Shown here piece by piece: positions 10,625 to 20,332 of a stretch of 64,000 bases of DNA. Under the pieces are notes generated by a model. That model had not been told where the DNA came from. It ran no database searches and worked only from the letters and a program-made list of their open reading frames with translations. The position numbers and the translations under genes are program-made. Position 1 is the stretch's first letter; each line of letters begins with the position of its first letter. The stretch covers positions 1,054,001 through 1,118,000 of the forward strand of contig AP017895.1 of NCBI GenBank assembly GCA_002355935.1, given 5' to 3'. Source of the stretch: Rothia aeria. GTDB lineage: Bacteria > Actinomycetota > Actinomycetes > Actinomycetales > Micrococcaceae.

Positions 10625-12022
10625 TTAGGCTCCGGTTGGCTGCTGTGAAGCAGCGGAAGGAACCGGTTCGGTGTGGACGGCGTCCACCAGCGCTTGGTCG
10701 ACGAACCCGTCAGCGCCGCGCGGGGCGTTATAAAGCTGCTCGTTCAGAATGCCCTCACGTTTAGAGACAATCGCGGGAACCAGGGCCTGCCCGGCCACGT
10801 TCAGAGCGGTACGTCCCATATCAATAATCGGGTCAATCGCCAGCAGCAGGCCCACCCCGTCAAGGGGAAGACCCACAGTCGAAAGGGTCAGAGTGAGCAT
10901 CACGATAGCGCCCGTCGTACCTGCCGTAGCGGCAGAACCCAACACCGACACCAGAATAATCAGCAGATACTGCGAAATATCCAGGTGCACTCCGTAGAAT
11001 TGCGCCACAAAAATAGCCGCCAGCGCGGGGTAGACGGAGGCACATCCATCCATTTTGGTGGTAGAACCCAGCGGCACCGCGAAGGATGCGTATGCACGCG
11101 GCACGCCGAGGTTACGTTCGGTAACGGCCTCAGTCATGGGCATAGTGCCCATCGAAGACCGCGATACAAAACCAAGCTGCACTGCGGGCCATACGCCCGA
11201 GAAATACTGTTTCACAGAGAGCCCGTTGAACTTCACGATCAGGGGATACACCACCAGGAACACGAGGAGCAGACCCGCATACAGTGCCGCGATGAACTTC
11301 ACCAGCGAGCCCATGGATGTCCAGCCGTAGGCATAGACGGCATGCCCGATCAGCCCGATCGTGCCCAGCGGAGCGAGGCGAATAATCCACCACAGCACCT
11401 TCTGAATAATGGCGAGCGCGCTCTTGACGATATCGATAAAAGGCTTAGCCGCATCGCCCACCTTCAGAGCCGCAATACCGATAGCCCCCGAAATCACGAG
11501 CATTTGGAGCACGTTAAAGGAAACCGAAGAAGTTATACCGGAGCCGGTGGTTTTCGTGGTGACCTCAAGCCCTAAGAAATTGGAGGGAATAATCCCGGTC
11601 AGAAATGCTGTCCATGACCCCCGGGTGCTGGTACTGCCCGAGGCGCTAACCTCTGCACCCACACCAGGCTGAACGAGCAGCCCCAGTACGATACCGATGG
11701 AGACCGCAAAAAATGCTGTAATAGCAAACCAGATAAGAGTCTTAACCGCTAAGCGCGCCGCATTCGTCACCTGCGAGAGATTCGAGATTGAGGCAACGAC
11801 GGCGGTAAACACCAGCGGGATCACCGCAGCCTTAAGGAGAGTCACATAGGATGTGCCGATGGCGTCCAGAGTTGCCATGAGCCAGTTGGGGTTATTTTTC
11901 GCGTCGCCGCCAAGAGCTGTGGCGGCAAACCCTAACCCAATACCAATAAGGAGGGAAGCAATAATCTGGTTGCCAAAAGAGGCCGCCCAGGAGGGAAATC
12001 TAAATGTTCGTGTGTTAGCCAT
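10625..12022 (-). CDS. Sodium/proton:dicarboxylate or amino acid symporter (SDF family)
   Basis: A 465-residue secondary transporter of the DAACS/SDF (GltP/DctA/TcyP) fold. Conserved core elements are visible: the serine-rich re-entrant loop VSRSSMGTMPMT, the substrate/cation motif PLGSTTKMDG and the C-terminal DPIIDMGRTALNVAG with the substrate-binding Asp, Arg and Asn. The serine-rich loop is not the exact SSSTT pattern of glutamate carriers, so a cystine or other dicarboxylic substrate is also possible. The C-terminus is a polar cytoplasmic tail. It begins at ATG 12022, divergent from the YgiB-like gene. Confidence 0.87.
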   Translation of the reverse strand: MANTRTFRFPSWAASFGNQIIASLLIGIGLGFAATALGGDAKNNPNWLMATLDAIGTSYVTLLKAAVIPLVFTAVVASISNLSQVTNAARLAVKTLIWFAITAFFAVSIGIVLGLLVQPGVGAEVSASGSTSTRGSWTAFLTGIIPSNFLGLEVTTKTTGSGITSSVSFNVLQMLVISGAIGIAALKVGDAAKPFIDIVKSALAIIQKVLWWIIRLAPLGTIGLIGHAVYAYGWTSMGSLVKFIAALYAGLLLVFLVVYPLIVKFNGLSVKQYFSGVWPAVQLGFVSRSSMGTMPMTEAVTERNLGVPRAYASFAVPLGSTTKMDGCASVYPALAAIFVAQFYGVHLDISQYLLIILVSVLGSAATAGTTGAIVMLTLTLSTVGLPLDGVGLLLAIDPIIDMGRTALNVAGQALVPAIVSKREGILNEQLYNAPRGADGFVDQALVDAVHTEPVPSAASQQPTGA

Positions 12023-12125
12023 GGCGCTTACTGTAGACCTGTTGGGCGGGGCGGTCGAATTTAGATGACGAAGTATTGCGGTGATAAAGCTTCGAGTGGT
12101 CCTTCAGGCTCCCATTCTGCCTTGG

Positions 12126-12131
12126 TATGAT
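12126..12131 (+). promoter_or_regulatory. Possible -10 box (TATGAT) for the YgiB-like/YgiC-like pair
   Basis: TATGAT lies 59 bases before the ATG at 12190. TTCAGG at 12103-12108, 17 bases upstream, is a poor -35. The start codon has a strong AAGGAG seven bases before it. Confidence 0.4.
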
Positions 12132-12189
12132 GGGGTGTGCCCCCGTAAATCCGCGACTGTAGGGTGTATAGCCCTGAAGGAGACACCTC

Positions 12190-12978
12190 ATGAGCAGTAC
12201 CTCAGGTAACGAGAGTGCCGCCTCAAAACTAGCGAATACGGCTGGTGAGGCTGCTGCTAATATCCCCAGAACAGGTGTTAGCGGTAAACGGTGGCTGGCT
12301 ATTCTGGGGGCGGGTGCCCTGATTGTCAGCGGCAGTGTGTTTGCCTATAACTCATTGCATAAAGAAGAAGAGGCGTTTACCGCTGACGGCGGTGAAGAGT
12401 TTGCGCAGGTTTGCCAAGACGCAAAAACTGGGCGTCGGGTTGAAGACTCCGAATGTGAGAAGGCAGGTGAAGCCGCTAACTCCAGTGACTCCTCATCCAG
12501 CTCGAATAGTAATAACAGCAGCCACAATAACAGCGGGTCAAACTCAAACTCTGGTACGCACAATAACCAGTCCCATGTCACCAACGCGTTCCTGTGGTAC
12601 TACATTGGCAGTCAGGCTGGCCGGAACGCGAGTATTCCTGCAGTAGGGTCGTCGCTGACGGGCGGCAGCACCTCCCGCCCGTCGTCCGGCACGGTCTATA
12701 GCGGTGTATCTTCTAAGGGCGGCGGGTTTGAGTCGTCTTACCGCAGCGCCAAGAAGACCAGCACGGTCGCTGGCGGTAAGGTCACGTCCACCACTAGCGG
12801 CGGTAAGAGCAGCAGCGCAAAGTCTGGGTCGAACCCCGGTTCGCGTGTGGGCAGTAATAAGTCGGGCAGTAACTCCGGCGGCTCCAAGTCAGGAAGCAAT
12901 TCCGGGTCCAAATCAGGTGGCTCTAAAGGCGGCTTTGGCGGAGGCTCCAAATCGGGCGGAGGTACCTCCGGCGGCTAG
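12190..12978 (+). CDS. Ser/Gly-rich membrane-anchored protein, YgiB (DUF1190)-like layout
   Basis: A 262-residue protein with one transmembrane anchor near residues 34-53 (WLAILGAGALIVSGSVFAYN), then a short CQDAKTGRRVEDSEC segment with two cysteines, a Ser/Asn low-complexity linker, a small hydrophobic patch (NAFLWYYIGSQAGR) and a long Gly/Ser/Lys tail. The pattern of two cysteines, a hydrophobic patch and a Gly/Ser-rich end with GGF motifs resembles E. coli YgiB, and as there the next gene is a glutathionylspermidine-synthase-like ligase. The assignment rests on layout and context, not clear sequence identity. Exported or surface-exposed tail is inferred. AAGGAG stands seven bases before the ATG. 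Confidence 0.6.
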   Translation: MSSTSGNESAASKLANTAGEAAANIPRTGVSGKRWLAILGAGALIVSGSVFAYNSLHKEEEAFTADGGEEFAQVCQDAKTGRRVEDSECEKAGEAANSSDSSSSSNSNNSSHNNSGSNSNSGTHNNQSHVTNAFLWYYIGSQAGRNASIPAVGSSLTGGSTSRPSSGTVYSGVSSKGGGFESSYRSAKKTSTVAGGKVTSTTSGGKSSSAKSGSNPGSRVGSNKSGSNSGGSKSGSNSGSKSGGSKGGFGGGSKSGGGTSGG

Positions 12979-13031
12979 GACCCGGCCCCTGAGCAAACTC
13001 ACCATTATCCCTTCATGAGCGAACGGACACC

Positions 13032-14252
13032 ATGCGACGCGAAGAATTCCCTGCCCACCGCCCGGGGTGGGAACAGACGATTGATGAGGAAGGCCTCACC
13101 TACAGCATCGATTTCCCAGGCGACACCCATTACTGGAACGAGTACGCCGCCTACGTGTTCACCCCCGACGAGATGGACAGCATCAGGGTCCAGTCGGAAC
13201 AGATACATAAGATGTGCCTGAACGCCGTAGAATACATGGCCTCCGGGGCATTCGGCACCCTGGGGCTACCCGAGCCTGCGTTTCAGCTGGCTATTGAGTC
13301 GTGGAACCAGCAGGACCCCGATTTTTACGGCAGGTTCGATTTCACGTACTCCGGTATCCCCGGGGACCCCCTGAAACTGCTCGAATACAATGCAGACACC
13401 CCCACCGGCATTATTGAGGCGGCTATCTGCCAGAAAACCTGGTATCAGCAGCAGCGTCTTGACGCGCAGGGCTACGGGCACTGGGGCGAGATAGGGGAGG
13501 CGTTTACCGAACGGTGGCGGCAGATCTTCGCGGCTGAGACCACCCCGCAGCTTCACCTTGCGCACGTGAACGAGAGTATTGACCCCTACCAGGAGGACTA
13601 CAATAACGTGTGGCTTATCGCCCACGCCGCCCAGCTGGCCGGGGTTAAGACCAAGCTCATTCCCATTGACGAGATCATTTTTAATGAGGACACCAAATCG
13701 TGGTCTGACGCGGACGGTAAGCCCATTAATAACCTCTTTAAGCTGTACCCGTGGGAGGACCTGGTGACGGATTCGGAGTCCGGGTATGATAAGCTGCTCT
13801 TCGCCTACCACGGCTCGATCCGCCGCTGGGTTGAGCCAGCCTGGAAAATGTTCCTCTCAAATAAGCTGCTGCTGGCCGCCCTGTGGGAGATGTACCCCAA
13901 CCACCCCAACCTGGTGCCCGCCTACGCCGGACGCTCAGGCGGGCTGACGAACTGGGTGCGTAAACCCATTTTTGGGCGTGAAGGCGACGGCATTGAAGTG
14001 CATGCCCCGGATCACGGCATTTTCTCCCGCGATGAGGAGGATGAGCATTTCATTCATGCCCCCGAGAGCGAGTTCGTGTACCAGCAGTACATTCCCGCGC
14101 CCCTGTATTCTGGCCTCATGCAGCCCACCAACCACCCGATGCTGGGTGTGTGGATGGTGAACGGGCGGGCCGTGGGCATGGGCATCCGCGAATCGGACGG
14201 GCCGGTCACCGACTACTACTGCCGTTTCGCCCCGCACCTCGTCAAAGAGTAG
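13032..14252 (+). CDS. Glutathionylspermidine synthase-like ATP-grasp ligase (YgiC/YjfC type)
   Basis: A 406-residue protein of the GSP_synth (C-terminal synthetase) family, the ATP-grasp amide ligases. Readable blocks: YSGIPGDPLKLLEYNADTPTG (substrate region), VWLIAHAAQLAGVKTKLIPID, NLFKLYPWEDL, KPIFGREGDGIEV (nucleotide-binding Lys and Gly-rich loop) and GVWMVNGRAVGMGIRESD. It lacks the N-terminal amidase domain of E. coli Gss, as YgiC and YjfC do. Proposed role of the family: ATP-dependent attachment of an amine or amino acid to a peptide or glutathione-like acceptor; the real substrate is unknown. It follows the YgiB-like gene by 54 bases, on the same strand. Confidence 0.85.
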   Translation: MRREEFPAHRPGWEQTIDEEGLTYSIDFPGDTHYWNEYAAYVFTPDEMDSIRVQSEQIHKMCLNAVEYMASGAFGTLGLPEPAFQLAIESWNQQDPDFYGRFDFTYSGIPGDPLKLLEYNADTPTGIIEAAICQKTWYQQQRLDAQGYGHWGEIGEAFTERWRQIFAAETTPQLHLAHVNESIDPYQEDYNNVWLIAHAAQLAGVKTKLIPIDEIIFNEDTKSWSDADGKPINNLFKLYPWEDLVTDSESGYDKLLFAYHGSIRRWVEPAWKMFLSNKLLLAALWEMYPNHPNLVPAYAGRSGGLTNWVRKPIFGREGDGIEVHAPDHGIFSRDEEDEHFIHAPESEFVYQQYIPAPLYSGLMQPTNHPMLGVWMVNGRAVGMGIRESDGPVTDYYCRFAPHLVKE

Positions 14253-14275
14253 AGCAACGGTACGGGGCTGATGGT

Positions 14276-14320
14276 ACAGGGCGCACCTCAAAGCTGCATA
14301 TGCTGTGCGGTGCGCCCTGT
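14276..14320. terminator. Terminator, 12-bp stem
   Basis: ACAGGGCGCACC / GGTGCGCCCTGT with a 21-base loop, between the convergent YgiC-like and DUF885 genes. The plus-strand tail is GCTGTTTCGCTGGGTTT. Confidence 0.7.
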
Positions 14321-14335
14321 GCTGTTTCGCTGGGT

Positions 14336-16080
14336 TTAGTCGTCTTCGTCGTCCTCTTCGTCATCGGCCATGACCTCGTCGCTGAGCGCGCGGCGGAGCG
14401 TATCGAGCCCCACCGAGCCGAGCATGAGCGCCCGTGTGTGGAACTCCCGCAGCGTATCGCCCTGAGCCAGCGCCGCCTGCCGCAGCTGCAGCCAGATACG
14501 CTCACCCACCTTATAGCTGGGCGCCTGACCGGGCCAGCCCAGGTAGCGGATGAACTCGAACCGGATAGTGCCTTCGGAGCCTTCCAGGTTCTGCACCAAA
14601 AACTCGTACCCCAGTTCGGGGGTCCACACGGTTCCCGGTTCAACACCCAGACGCGGTGCCCACTCATCGGGTACCGGCAGTTCACAGTGCACACCGATAT
14701 CGAACACCACGCGGGCTGCGCGCATCCGCTGGGCGTCCAGCATCCCCATCCGGTCCCCGGGGTCCTGTAAGAAACCCAGCTCGTCCATGAGCCGCTCGGC
14801 GTATAGGGCCCAGCCTTCACCGTGGCCTGAGGTCCACATCATGCTTGCCCGCCACTTGTTCATAGTGTTCGCCATCGCCGTAGCCACTGAAATCTGCAGG
14901 TGGTGCCCCGGCACGCCCTCATGGTACACGGTGGATGTTTCACGCCAGGTGGCGAAGGTGTCATCCCCCTCCGGCACGGACCACCACATGCGGCCCGGGC
15001 GAGAAAATCGGGGGAGGGCCCGGTGTAATAGATGCCGCCCTCGTGGGTGGGGGCGATTCGGCACTCAATGTTCAGCATCGGGCCGCCAATATCGAAATGG
15101 GTGCCCGCCAGCGCCTCAACGGCGGTATCAGCGTGGGTCTGCATCCACTCCTGCAGCGCCTCGGTGCCGTGCAGGGCCCGCACCGGGTCCATATCCAGCA
15201 GCTCTTTGGCACGTTCTATGCTGGCGCCCGGTTCGATCTCTGAGGCAACAGTGTGCTGTTCAGTAATAATCCGCTCCAGCTCCTGCACGCCCCAGGCGTA
15301 TGTCTCATCCAGGTCGATACTAGCCCCCAGCGATTCACGCGAGTACAGGGTGTAGAGTTCCCGGCCCACCGCATCTTTGCTGGGGGCTTCGGGCAGCAGG
15401 GTGTCGCGCAGATATGTGATGAGGGCACGGTAACCATCCTTAGCGGCCTGGGCGCCTTCGCGGGCTTGCTCCGTGATAGCGGGTGCTGCGGCGGTGATCT
15501 CCGCGCCCAAAGCATCAAAGAACCCGCCGTCGGCAATGTACGCTTCGGCCTGCTCGATCACGATCTGCACCTGGCGGCGTGGGGAAACTTTGCCCTCCGC
15601 ACGTGCCGCCTCAAGAGTCTGAATAAACCCGTCGATAGCGCCCGGAACGTTCGCTAAACGCCCGGCAATGTGCGCCCAGTCCCGCTCGTTCTCACGGCTC
15701 ATAAGGTCGAATGAGGTACGGATCTGTTGGGGTGCACTGAAGAGATTATTCAGCTGCCATCGCCCCAACCCTGCACGACGCATTTGACGGGTAAGCGTGA
15801 GCCGCTCCTGCATGGCATCTAGAGTCACCAGGTCTGTGTCATCAATGGGGATGACCTTATCCAGCTTTTTCAGGGTTTTTTTGACGAGCTTCGCATATGC
15901 TTCTTCACCAGCGGGGGAATAGTCACCAAAGAGTGTTTCAACACCTGTACGGCCGTGCTCGGTGGCAAGAACTGGGTCTAAATCAAGGGATGCTTCATAG
16001 AATTCATTAGCGATGCGATCAACGTCGGTCTGCGCTCGCTTAATGCGATAGATAGCCGGAAGTTCGTCGTAGATAGTCAT
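14336..16080 (-). CDS. DUF885 family putative metalloprotein/carboxypeptidase-like, frameshift
   Basis: About 581 residues when repaired. The family is linked to zinc-metallopeptidase folds; the conserved STVYHEGVPGHHLQ (HExxxGHH-like) motif near residue 390 and GHGEGWALYAERL further on are intact. The function of DUF885 proteins is not established. One base is missing in the A run 15004-15007 (a T on the coding strand), restoring GPSPDFSRPGRMWWSVPEG. The C-terminus is a string of Asp/Glu. ATG 16080 is preceded by AGGA at about seven bases. It sits between accE and the YgiC-like gene, unrelated to either. Confidence 0.85.
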
Positions 16081-16371
16081 GGTCTAATCCTATCCCAGAA
16101 TGTGTTTTCTGTCGCATTTAGCAGGCGTTGCATTTGGCAGTACTCAGGGCCGTACTCACCCGCCAGCGCCGAGTCTTACCCTCTAGAATATCCACTGGAT
16201 ACCCCGAAATACTCTGACATATGTCATGTACTGCTGCTGAAAATGGCCCGCACATCGGTACGAGGTTCATCTGGGAAGAGTCATTTAAGAAAGAACCGGG
16301 GCAAGCTCGAATCTGCTTACCGTACTGCCGCCAGAGCGCGTGCAACGATACAGGCTGAAGGGACGTTGCTG

Positions 16372-16780
16372 TTACATAGGCCGTGCCCGACGCCATGACC
16401 CGGCCCCGGTTTAAGGGAGGCACCCAGCCACTGGCGGCGGTTAAGCAGGCGGGAAGCCGTAGCCAAAATCGGGTTCTGCTCCTGGGCGGATGCGCCCGCC
16501 TGCATTGCATACACCAAGGCGGTCAGCGCGGCGACTTCCTCATCTGTGGGTTACCCTTTACGACCCGCAGCAGCGGTGCAGGGCTCTGCTGTGCAGCATC
16601 CTCAGCTTGCTGGTGCACAACCGGTGCCGCCGTACCGGCTGCCTCAGGCCCACCCGGTAGCCCCTGCTCGGTACTGCCCGCCGCCGCAGTTTCGGGTTCG
16701 GTGTTGGGGTTGGAAAGGGATGCGCCCTCCTCCTTTTTCTTACCGAACGAGAAGTAGCTCAACGGGTTATAGGCCGCCAT
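16372..16780 (-). CDS. accE: Acyl-CoA carboxylase epsilon subunit AccE, two frameshifts
   Basis: Small accessory subunit that joins the alpha and beta subunits in actinobacterial acyl-CoA carboxylases. About 136 residues when repaired. A low-complexity Ala/Glu/Pro N-terminal half is followed by the family core LLRVVKGNPTDEEVAALTALVYA, then NRRQWLG and the typical end KPGPGSWRRARPM. Two bases are missing, in GGG 16548-16550 and CCC 16399-16401; both repairs are needed to reach this ending and its TAA at 16372-16374. I choose ATG 16780 because AAGGAGG precedes it; an in-frame ATG at 16798 has no such site. It lies 81 bases downstream of accD. Confidence 0.82.
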
Positions 16781-16861
16781 GGGCCCTCCTTCATACAAGT
16801 CGTCACTTAATACCCGGCTTAGAAGGCACGGATCATCTCAAGCCGTACCAGTGCACAACAC

Positions 16862-18463
16862 CTACAGCGGAATATTCCCGTGTTTCTTCGCGGGGGTGGC
16901 TGCGCGTTTATCGTGCAGCGCCCGCAGGGATGAAATAATGCGCACGCGCGTCTCGTGCGGGGCGATTACCTCATCCACGTACCCCAGCTCCGCAGCCTGG
17001 TACGGGTTCAGCACCTCAGCCTCATACTGCTCAATCAGTTCGGCGCGGTGCGCATCAACATCTTGGCCCGCCTCCGCTGCGGCCGCTAAATCTCGACGGT
17101 ACAGAATGTTCACCGCGCCTTGGCCGCCCAGCACACCGATCTGGGCGGTGGGCCAGGCCAGGTTAATGTCGGCACCGAGCTTTTTAGAGCCCATCACAAT
17201 GTACGCCCCACCGTACGCTTTACGGGTAATAACGGTCACCAGCGGCACGGTTGCTTCAGCATAGGCGTATAACAGTTTGGCGCCGCGGCGAATAATGCCG
17301 TTGAACTCCTGATCGGTGCCCGGCAGGAACCCAGGCACATCCACAAACGTCAGAATCGGCACGTTAAAGGCGTCGCAGTGACGCACAAACCGTGCCACCT
17401 TTTCGGAGGCGGCAATATCAAGGCACCCGGCAAACTGCATGGGCTGGTTTGCCACGATTCCCACGGTGCGCCCCTCAACGCGGGCGTACCCGATCATGGC
17501 GTTCGGGGCGTACAGTGCCTGCATCTCAAGGAAATGCCCGTTATCCACCACCGACTCGATAACAGCCCGCATATCGTAGGGCTGGTTTGCGGAGTCGGGG
17601 ATGAGGGTATCTAAATCAAGGTCGTCCACGGTGACTGCCGGCTCTTGGTCGTGATCCAGCGGCAGCGCCTCAGATAGGTTATTTGACGGCAAAAACTCCA
17701 GTAGTTCCCGCACAAAGTCGAAGGCATCTTCCTCATCTTCGGCCAGGTAGGTGCTGGTACCGGTCACCGCATTATGCTGGCGGGCACCACCAAGAGTTTC
17801 CATATCCACCTGCTCACCGGTGACAGCTTTAATGACGTCCGGGCCGGTAATGAACATGTGCGATGACTTATCGACCATCACAATATAGTCGGTCAGGGCG
17901 GGGGAGTAAGCGGCACCGCCGGCACAAGGACCCATAATCACCGAGATCTGCGGAATCACCCCGGAGGAACGCACATTCATGCGGAAAATATCGGCAAACA
18001 TTGCCAGCGACGCCACACCCTCCTGGATGCGTGCGCCGCCGCCGTCATTAATACCGATGACGGGGCACCCGTTCTTCAACGCGAACTTCTGCACCTTCAC
18101 GATCTTCTCGCCGTTCACCTGCGAGAGGGAACCGCCGTACACCGTAAAATCCTGCGAGTACACGGCAACAAGCCGCCCATCAATAGTGCCGTAGCCCGAA
18201 ACCAGGCCATCCCCCAGCGGCTTCTTCTTATCCATGCCGAAGGCGGTGGTGCGGTGCCGCGCCATTGCGTCAAACTCCACAAAAGATCCCTCGTCCAGAA
18301 GCATGTCAATACGCTCACGCGCCGTCTGCTTCCCGCGCGCATGCTGTTTTTCGACGGCTGCCTCACCGCCGGGGTTAATGGTCTGCTCGCGCCGGGCAAA
18401 GAAATCGGCGAGTTTACCGGATGTGGTGCTCAGGTCAAATTCCTGCTGAGTCTGCTCAGACAT
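16862..18463 (-). CDS. accD: Acyl-CoA carboxylase beta subunit (carboxyltransferase)
   Basis: Transfers the carboxyl group from biotin to acetyl-, propionyl- or longer acyl-CoA. A 533-residue carboxyltransferase of the AccD5/PccB type with two crotonase-like halves: first half with [21 protein letters not shown] and the oxyanion-hole [13 protein letters not shown]; second half with [10 protein letters not shown] and [11 protein letters not shown]. The acyl-CoA preference cannot be told from reading. ATG 18463 (MSEQTQQEF) has GAGG five bases before it; the open frame extends further upstream but without support. It heads the accD-accE unit, and birA, which biotinylates the AccC partner, is nearby on the other strand, as in mycobacteria. 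Confidence 0.93.
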   Translation of the reverse strand: MSEQTQQEFDLSTTSGKLADFFARREQTINPGGEAAVEKQHARGKQTARERIDMLLDEGSFVEFDAMARHRTTAFGMDKKKPLGDGLVSGYGTIDGRLVAVYSQDFTVYGGSLSQVNGEKIVKVQKFALKNGCPVIGINDGGGARIQEGVASLAMFADIFRMNVRSSGVIPQISVIMGPCAGGAAYSPALTDYIVMVDKSSHMFITGPDVIKAVTGEQVDMETLGGARQHNAVTGTSTYLAEDEEDAFDFVRELLEFLPSNNLSEALPLDHDQEPAVTVDDLDLDTLIPDSANQPYDMRAVIESVVDNGHFLEMQALYAPNAMIGYARVEGRTVGIVANQPMQFAGCLDIAASEKVARFVRHCDAFNVPILTFVDVPGFLPGTDQEFNGIIRRGAKLLYAYAEATVPLVTVITRKAYGGAYIVMGSKKLGADINLAWPTAQIGVLGGQGAVNILYRRDLAAAAEAGQDVDAHRAELIEQYEAEVLNPYQAAELGYVDEVIAPHETRVRIISSLRALHDKRAATPAKKHGNIPL

Positions 18464-18754
18464 GTGTTCCTCAATTCGGGCGGCGCGCAGAGAGGTCTTC
18501 TGCGGTTCTGGGTGTGCGCACAGGCGCAGCAGGCTCACCCAAGCTACGGCGAACCTTACCTTACAACTATAGTGTGAACGAGTATCCGGTGCCAGATAGG
18601 TTCCGGCGCGGCGTCATATTCGGGTGTGGTCTCCACGCCCCATTAGCTGATTGGCAGTGTACTAATGGTGCGGCACCCGCAGGAGGGAAAACGTATCGCC
18701 TTACCCGCGGCAGCTCACCCTACCTACCACCGGACGCCGCACCAAGCGAAGCGG

Positions 18755-19039
18755 TTAGCGGATGCTGCCAATCACCGGGTTCCACTCCTGCACTGTGTAC
18801 GAGAGCACCGCCCCGCCAGTGTTCATAGGATCTTCTTGCACCAGAGCCTCGGCAGCATCAGCGGAGTCTGCGTTCACAATCAGAAGCGCCCCAGCGGCGG
18901 AACCGTCCTGCATGAGCGGGCCGGAGACAACCAGCGGCCCCGACTCGGCCTGCTCGGCCAGGTACTGCCGGTGTGCCGGGCGGTGCGCATCCTGCTGCTC
19001 GGGCGCGGCATAAACATAGGTGATTGCGTAATAAGCCAT
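18755..19039 (-). CDS. YciI family protein
   Basis: A 94-residue member of the YciI/YCII-related ferredoxin-like family, with AYYAITYVYA at the start, HRPAHRQYLAEQAESG and SGPLMQDGSAAGALLIVNADSADAAEALVQEDP; the HR...SGP pattern contains the putative catalytic His and Asp of the family. The role is unknown in most bacteria. AAGGAG is seven bases before the ATG. It lies alone between accD and birA. Confidence 0.82.
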   Translation of the reverse strand: MAYYAITYVYAAPEQQDAHRPAHRQYLAEQAESGPLVVSGPLMQDGSAAGALLIVNADSADAAEALVQEDPMNTGGAVLSYTVQEWNPVIGSIR

Positions 19040-19357
19040 TCATCGGCTCCTTCCGGACGGGTATCGGGGTGGGAGTTACCTCCCGTTCCCCTTAAATCTA
19101 CCGCACCCGCACCGTTCCACACCGGCTGCACATCTATATAATCGGCCCCCAAGGAATAAAAATTACAGTGAATACACAGCCAACAGCAGGTACATTCGGG
19201 AAGAAACCGGGGTGCATCCGTATTACCCTATAGTAGGAGGGCTGCCCGTGCTCAACACCATCACACAATGGGGCGGTCTAAGGGACGCAGCACCGGTAGC
19301 ACCCGCCTGCCCTTGGGCGTAACCGGCGGCGAAAGAACGAATCCTAGGGTGAGAATA

Positions 19358-20275
19358 ATGGGTAATAACACCATGAACCAAGAACGCGTACACAACGCGG
19401 CCGCACAGCACGGGTACCGTACCGTGCGCGTGTTGGAGCACACCGGATCAACGAATGATGACGCACGCCAAGTGCTCACTGACCCAAACCCCAGCGTACG
19501 GGAGCAGCTGGGGGAGCTCTCCGTCTTTGCCACGGACGATCAGCGCGCCGGGCACGGTCGGCTAGACCGAGCCTGGGTAACCCCTCCAGGTACCGCGCTT
19601 GCGGCCACCGTTGTGGTGCGCCCCCACGCCGGGATAGGGCAGGGGATGGCCCCCGAAAACTACCACTGGCTCACCCTCATAATGGGGCTAAGCGTGCGCG
19701 AGGTGCTGCGTGAACTCGGCGTAGACTGCGACCTGAAGTGGCCAAATGACCTCATCGCCGGAGGCAAAAAATGCTGCGGGGTGCTCGCCCAGCTCATCCT
19801 TGAGCCCGCGGGGACGAACCCGGCCGGTACCGCAGCAACATCAATGAGCGTGCTGGTGGGCGCCGGAATAAACCTGAACATGCTCGAAGAGCAGCTGCCC
19901 ACCGAAACCGCAACAAGCACTCGCGTGCTGCTGGGGCACACAGTAGACACCGAACAGGTACTCACCCACCTGCTGGAGGTTTTCGCCCGTCGTTACCGTG
20001 CCTTCTGCAGTGCAGGCGGAGACCCCGAAAGCCCCGGTGGCGGCGAGCCGTCACTGCTGCAGCAAGCCCGCGAGCACACTCTCACCCTGGGGGCGCACGT
20101 GGCCATGCACCTGCCGGATGGACGGGTCATTACCGGTACGGCGGAAGATATTGACGATCAGGGGCGCATTCTGGTGCGTTCAGACGGGGCTCTGACCGCC
20201 TACTCGGTGGGCGATATAGAACATCTACGCGCCGCCGACGGATCATACCTGGCGACCCGACCACCACAGGCCTAG
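19358..20275 (+). CDS. birA: Biotin--[acetyl-CoA-carboxylase] ligase BirA
   Basis: Activates biotin as biotinyl-AMP and attaches it to the lysine of AccC. About 305 residues, catalytic domain with TGSTNDDA (biotin pocket), DQRAGHGRLDRAWVTPPG (the GRGRxxRxW-like loop, here GHGRLDRAW), LKWPNDLIAGGKKCCGVL, VGAGINLN, and the small C-terminal SH3-like domain (ITGTAEDIDDQGRILV). No N-terminal DNA-binding domain, so it is not a BirA-type repressor. ATG 19358 is chosen because AGGG stands about eight bases before it; 19373 is an alternative. The frame is open from 19268 and a good AGGAGG at 19236 precedes an out-of-frame GTG, so a further sequence error upstream cannot be excluded. Confidence 0.9.
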   Translation: MGNNTMNQERVHNAAAQHGYRTVRVLEHTGSTNDDARQVLTDPNPSVREQLGELSVFATDDQRAGHGRLDRAWVTPPGTALAATVVVRPHAGIGQGMAPENYHWLTLIMGLSVREVLRELGVDCDLKWPNDLIAGGKKCCGVLAQLILEPAGTNPAGTAATSMSVLVGAGINLNMLEEQLPTETATSTRVLLGHTVDTEQVLTHLLEVFARRYRAFCSAGGDPESPGGGEPSLLQQAREHTLTLGAHVAMHLPDGRVITGTAEDIDDQGRILVRSDGALTAYSVGDIEHLRAADGSYLATRPPQA

Positions 20276-20332
20276 CCCTTTACCACCGCCCCGTTACGCT
20301 TTCGAGAACATCACCGCCCGAGAGGACAACCC

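Noticed and set aside
10673-11575. 300-codon plus-strand frame inside the symporter gene
   Set aside because: Antisense shadow; its translation has no recognisable motifs, while the minus strand encodes a clear transporter.
12101-12180. Inverted repeat CCTTCAGG / CCTGAAGG hiding the ribosome-binding site of the YgiB-like gene
   Set aside because: The left arm lies upstream of the probable -10 box and would not be in the transcript.
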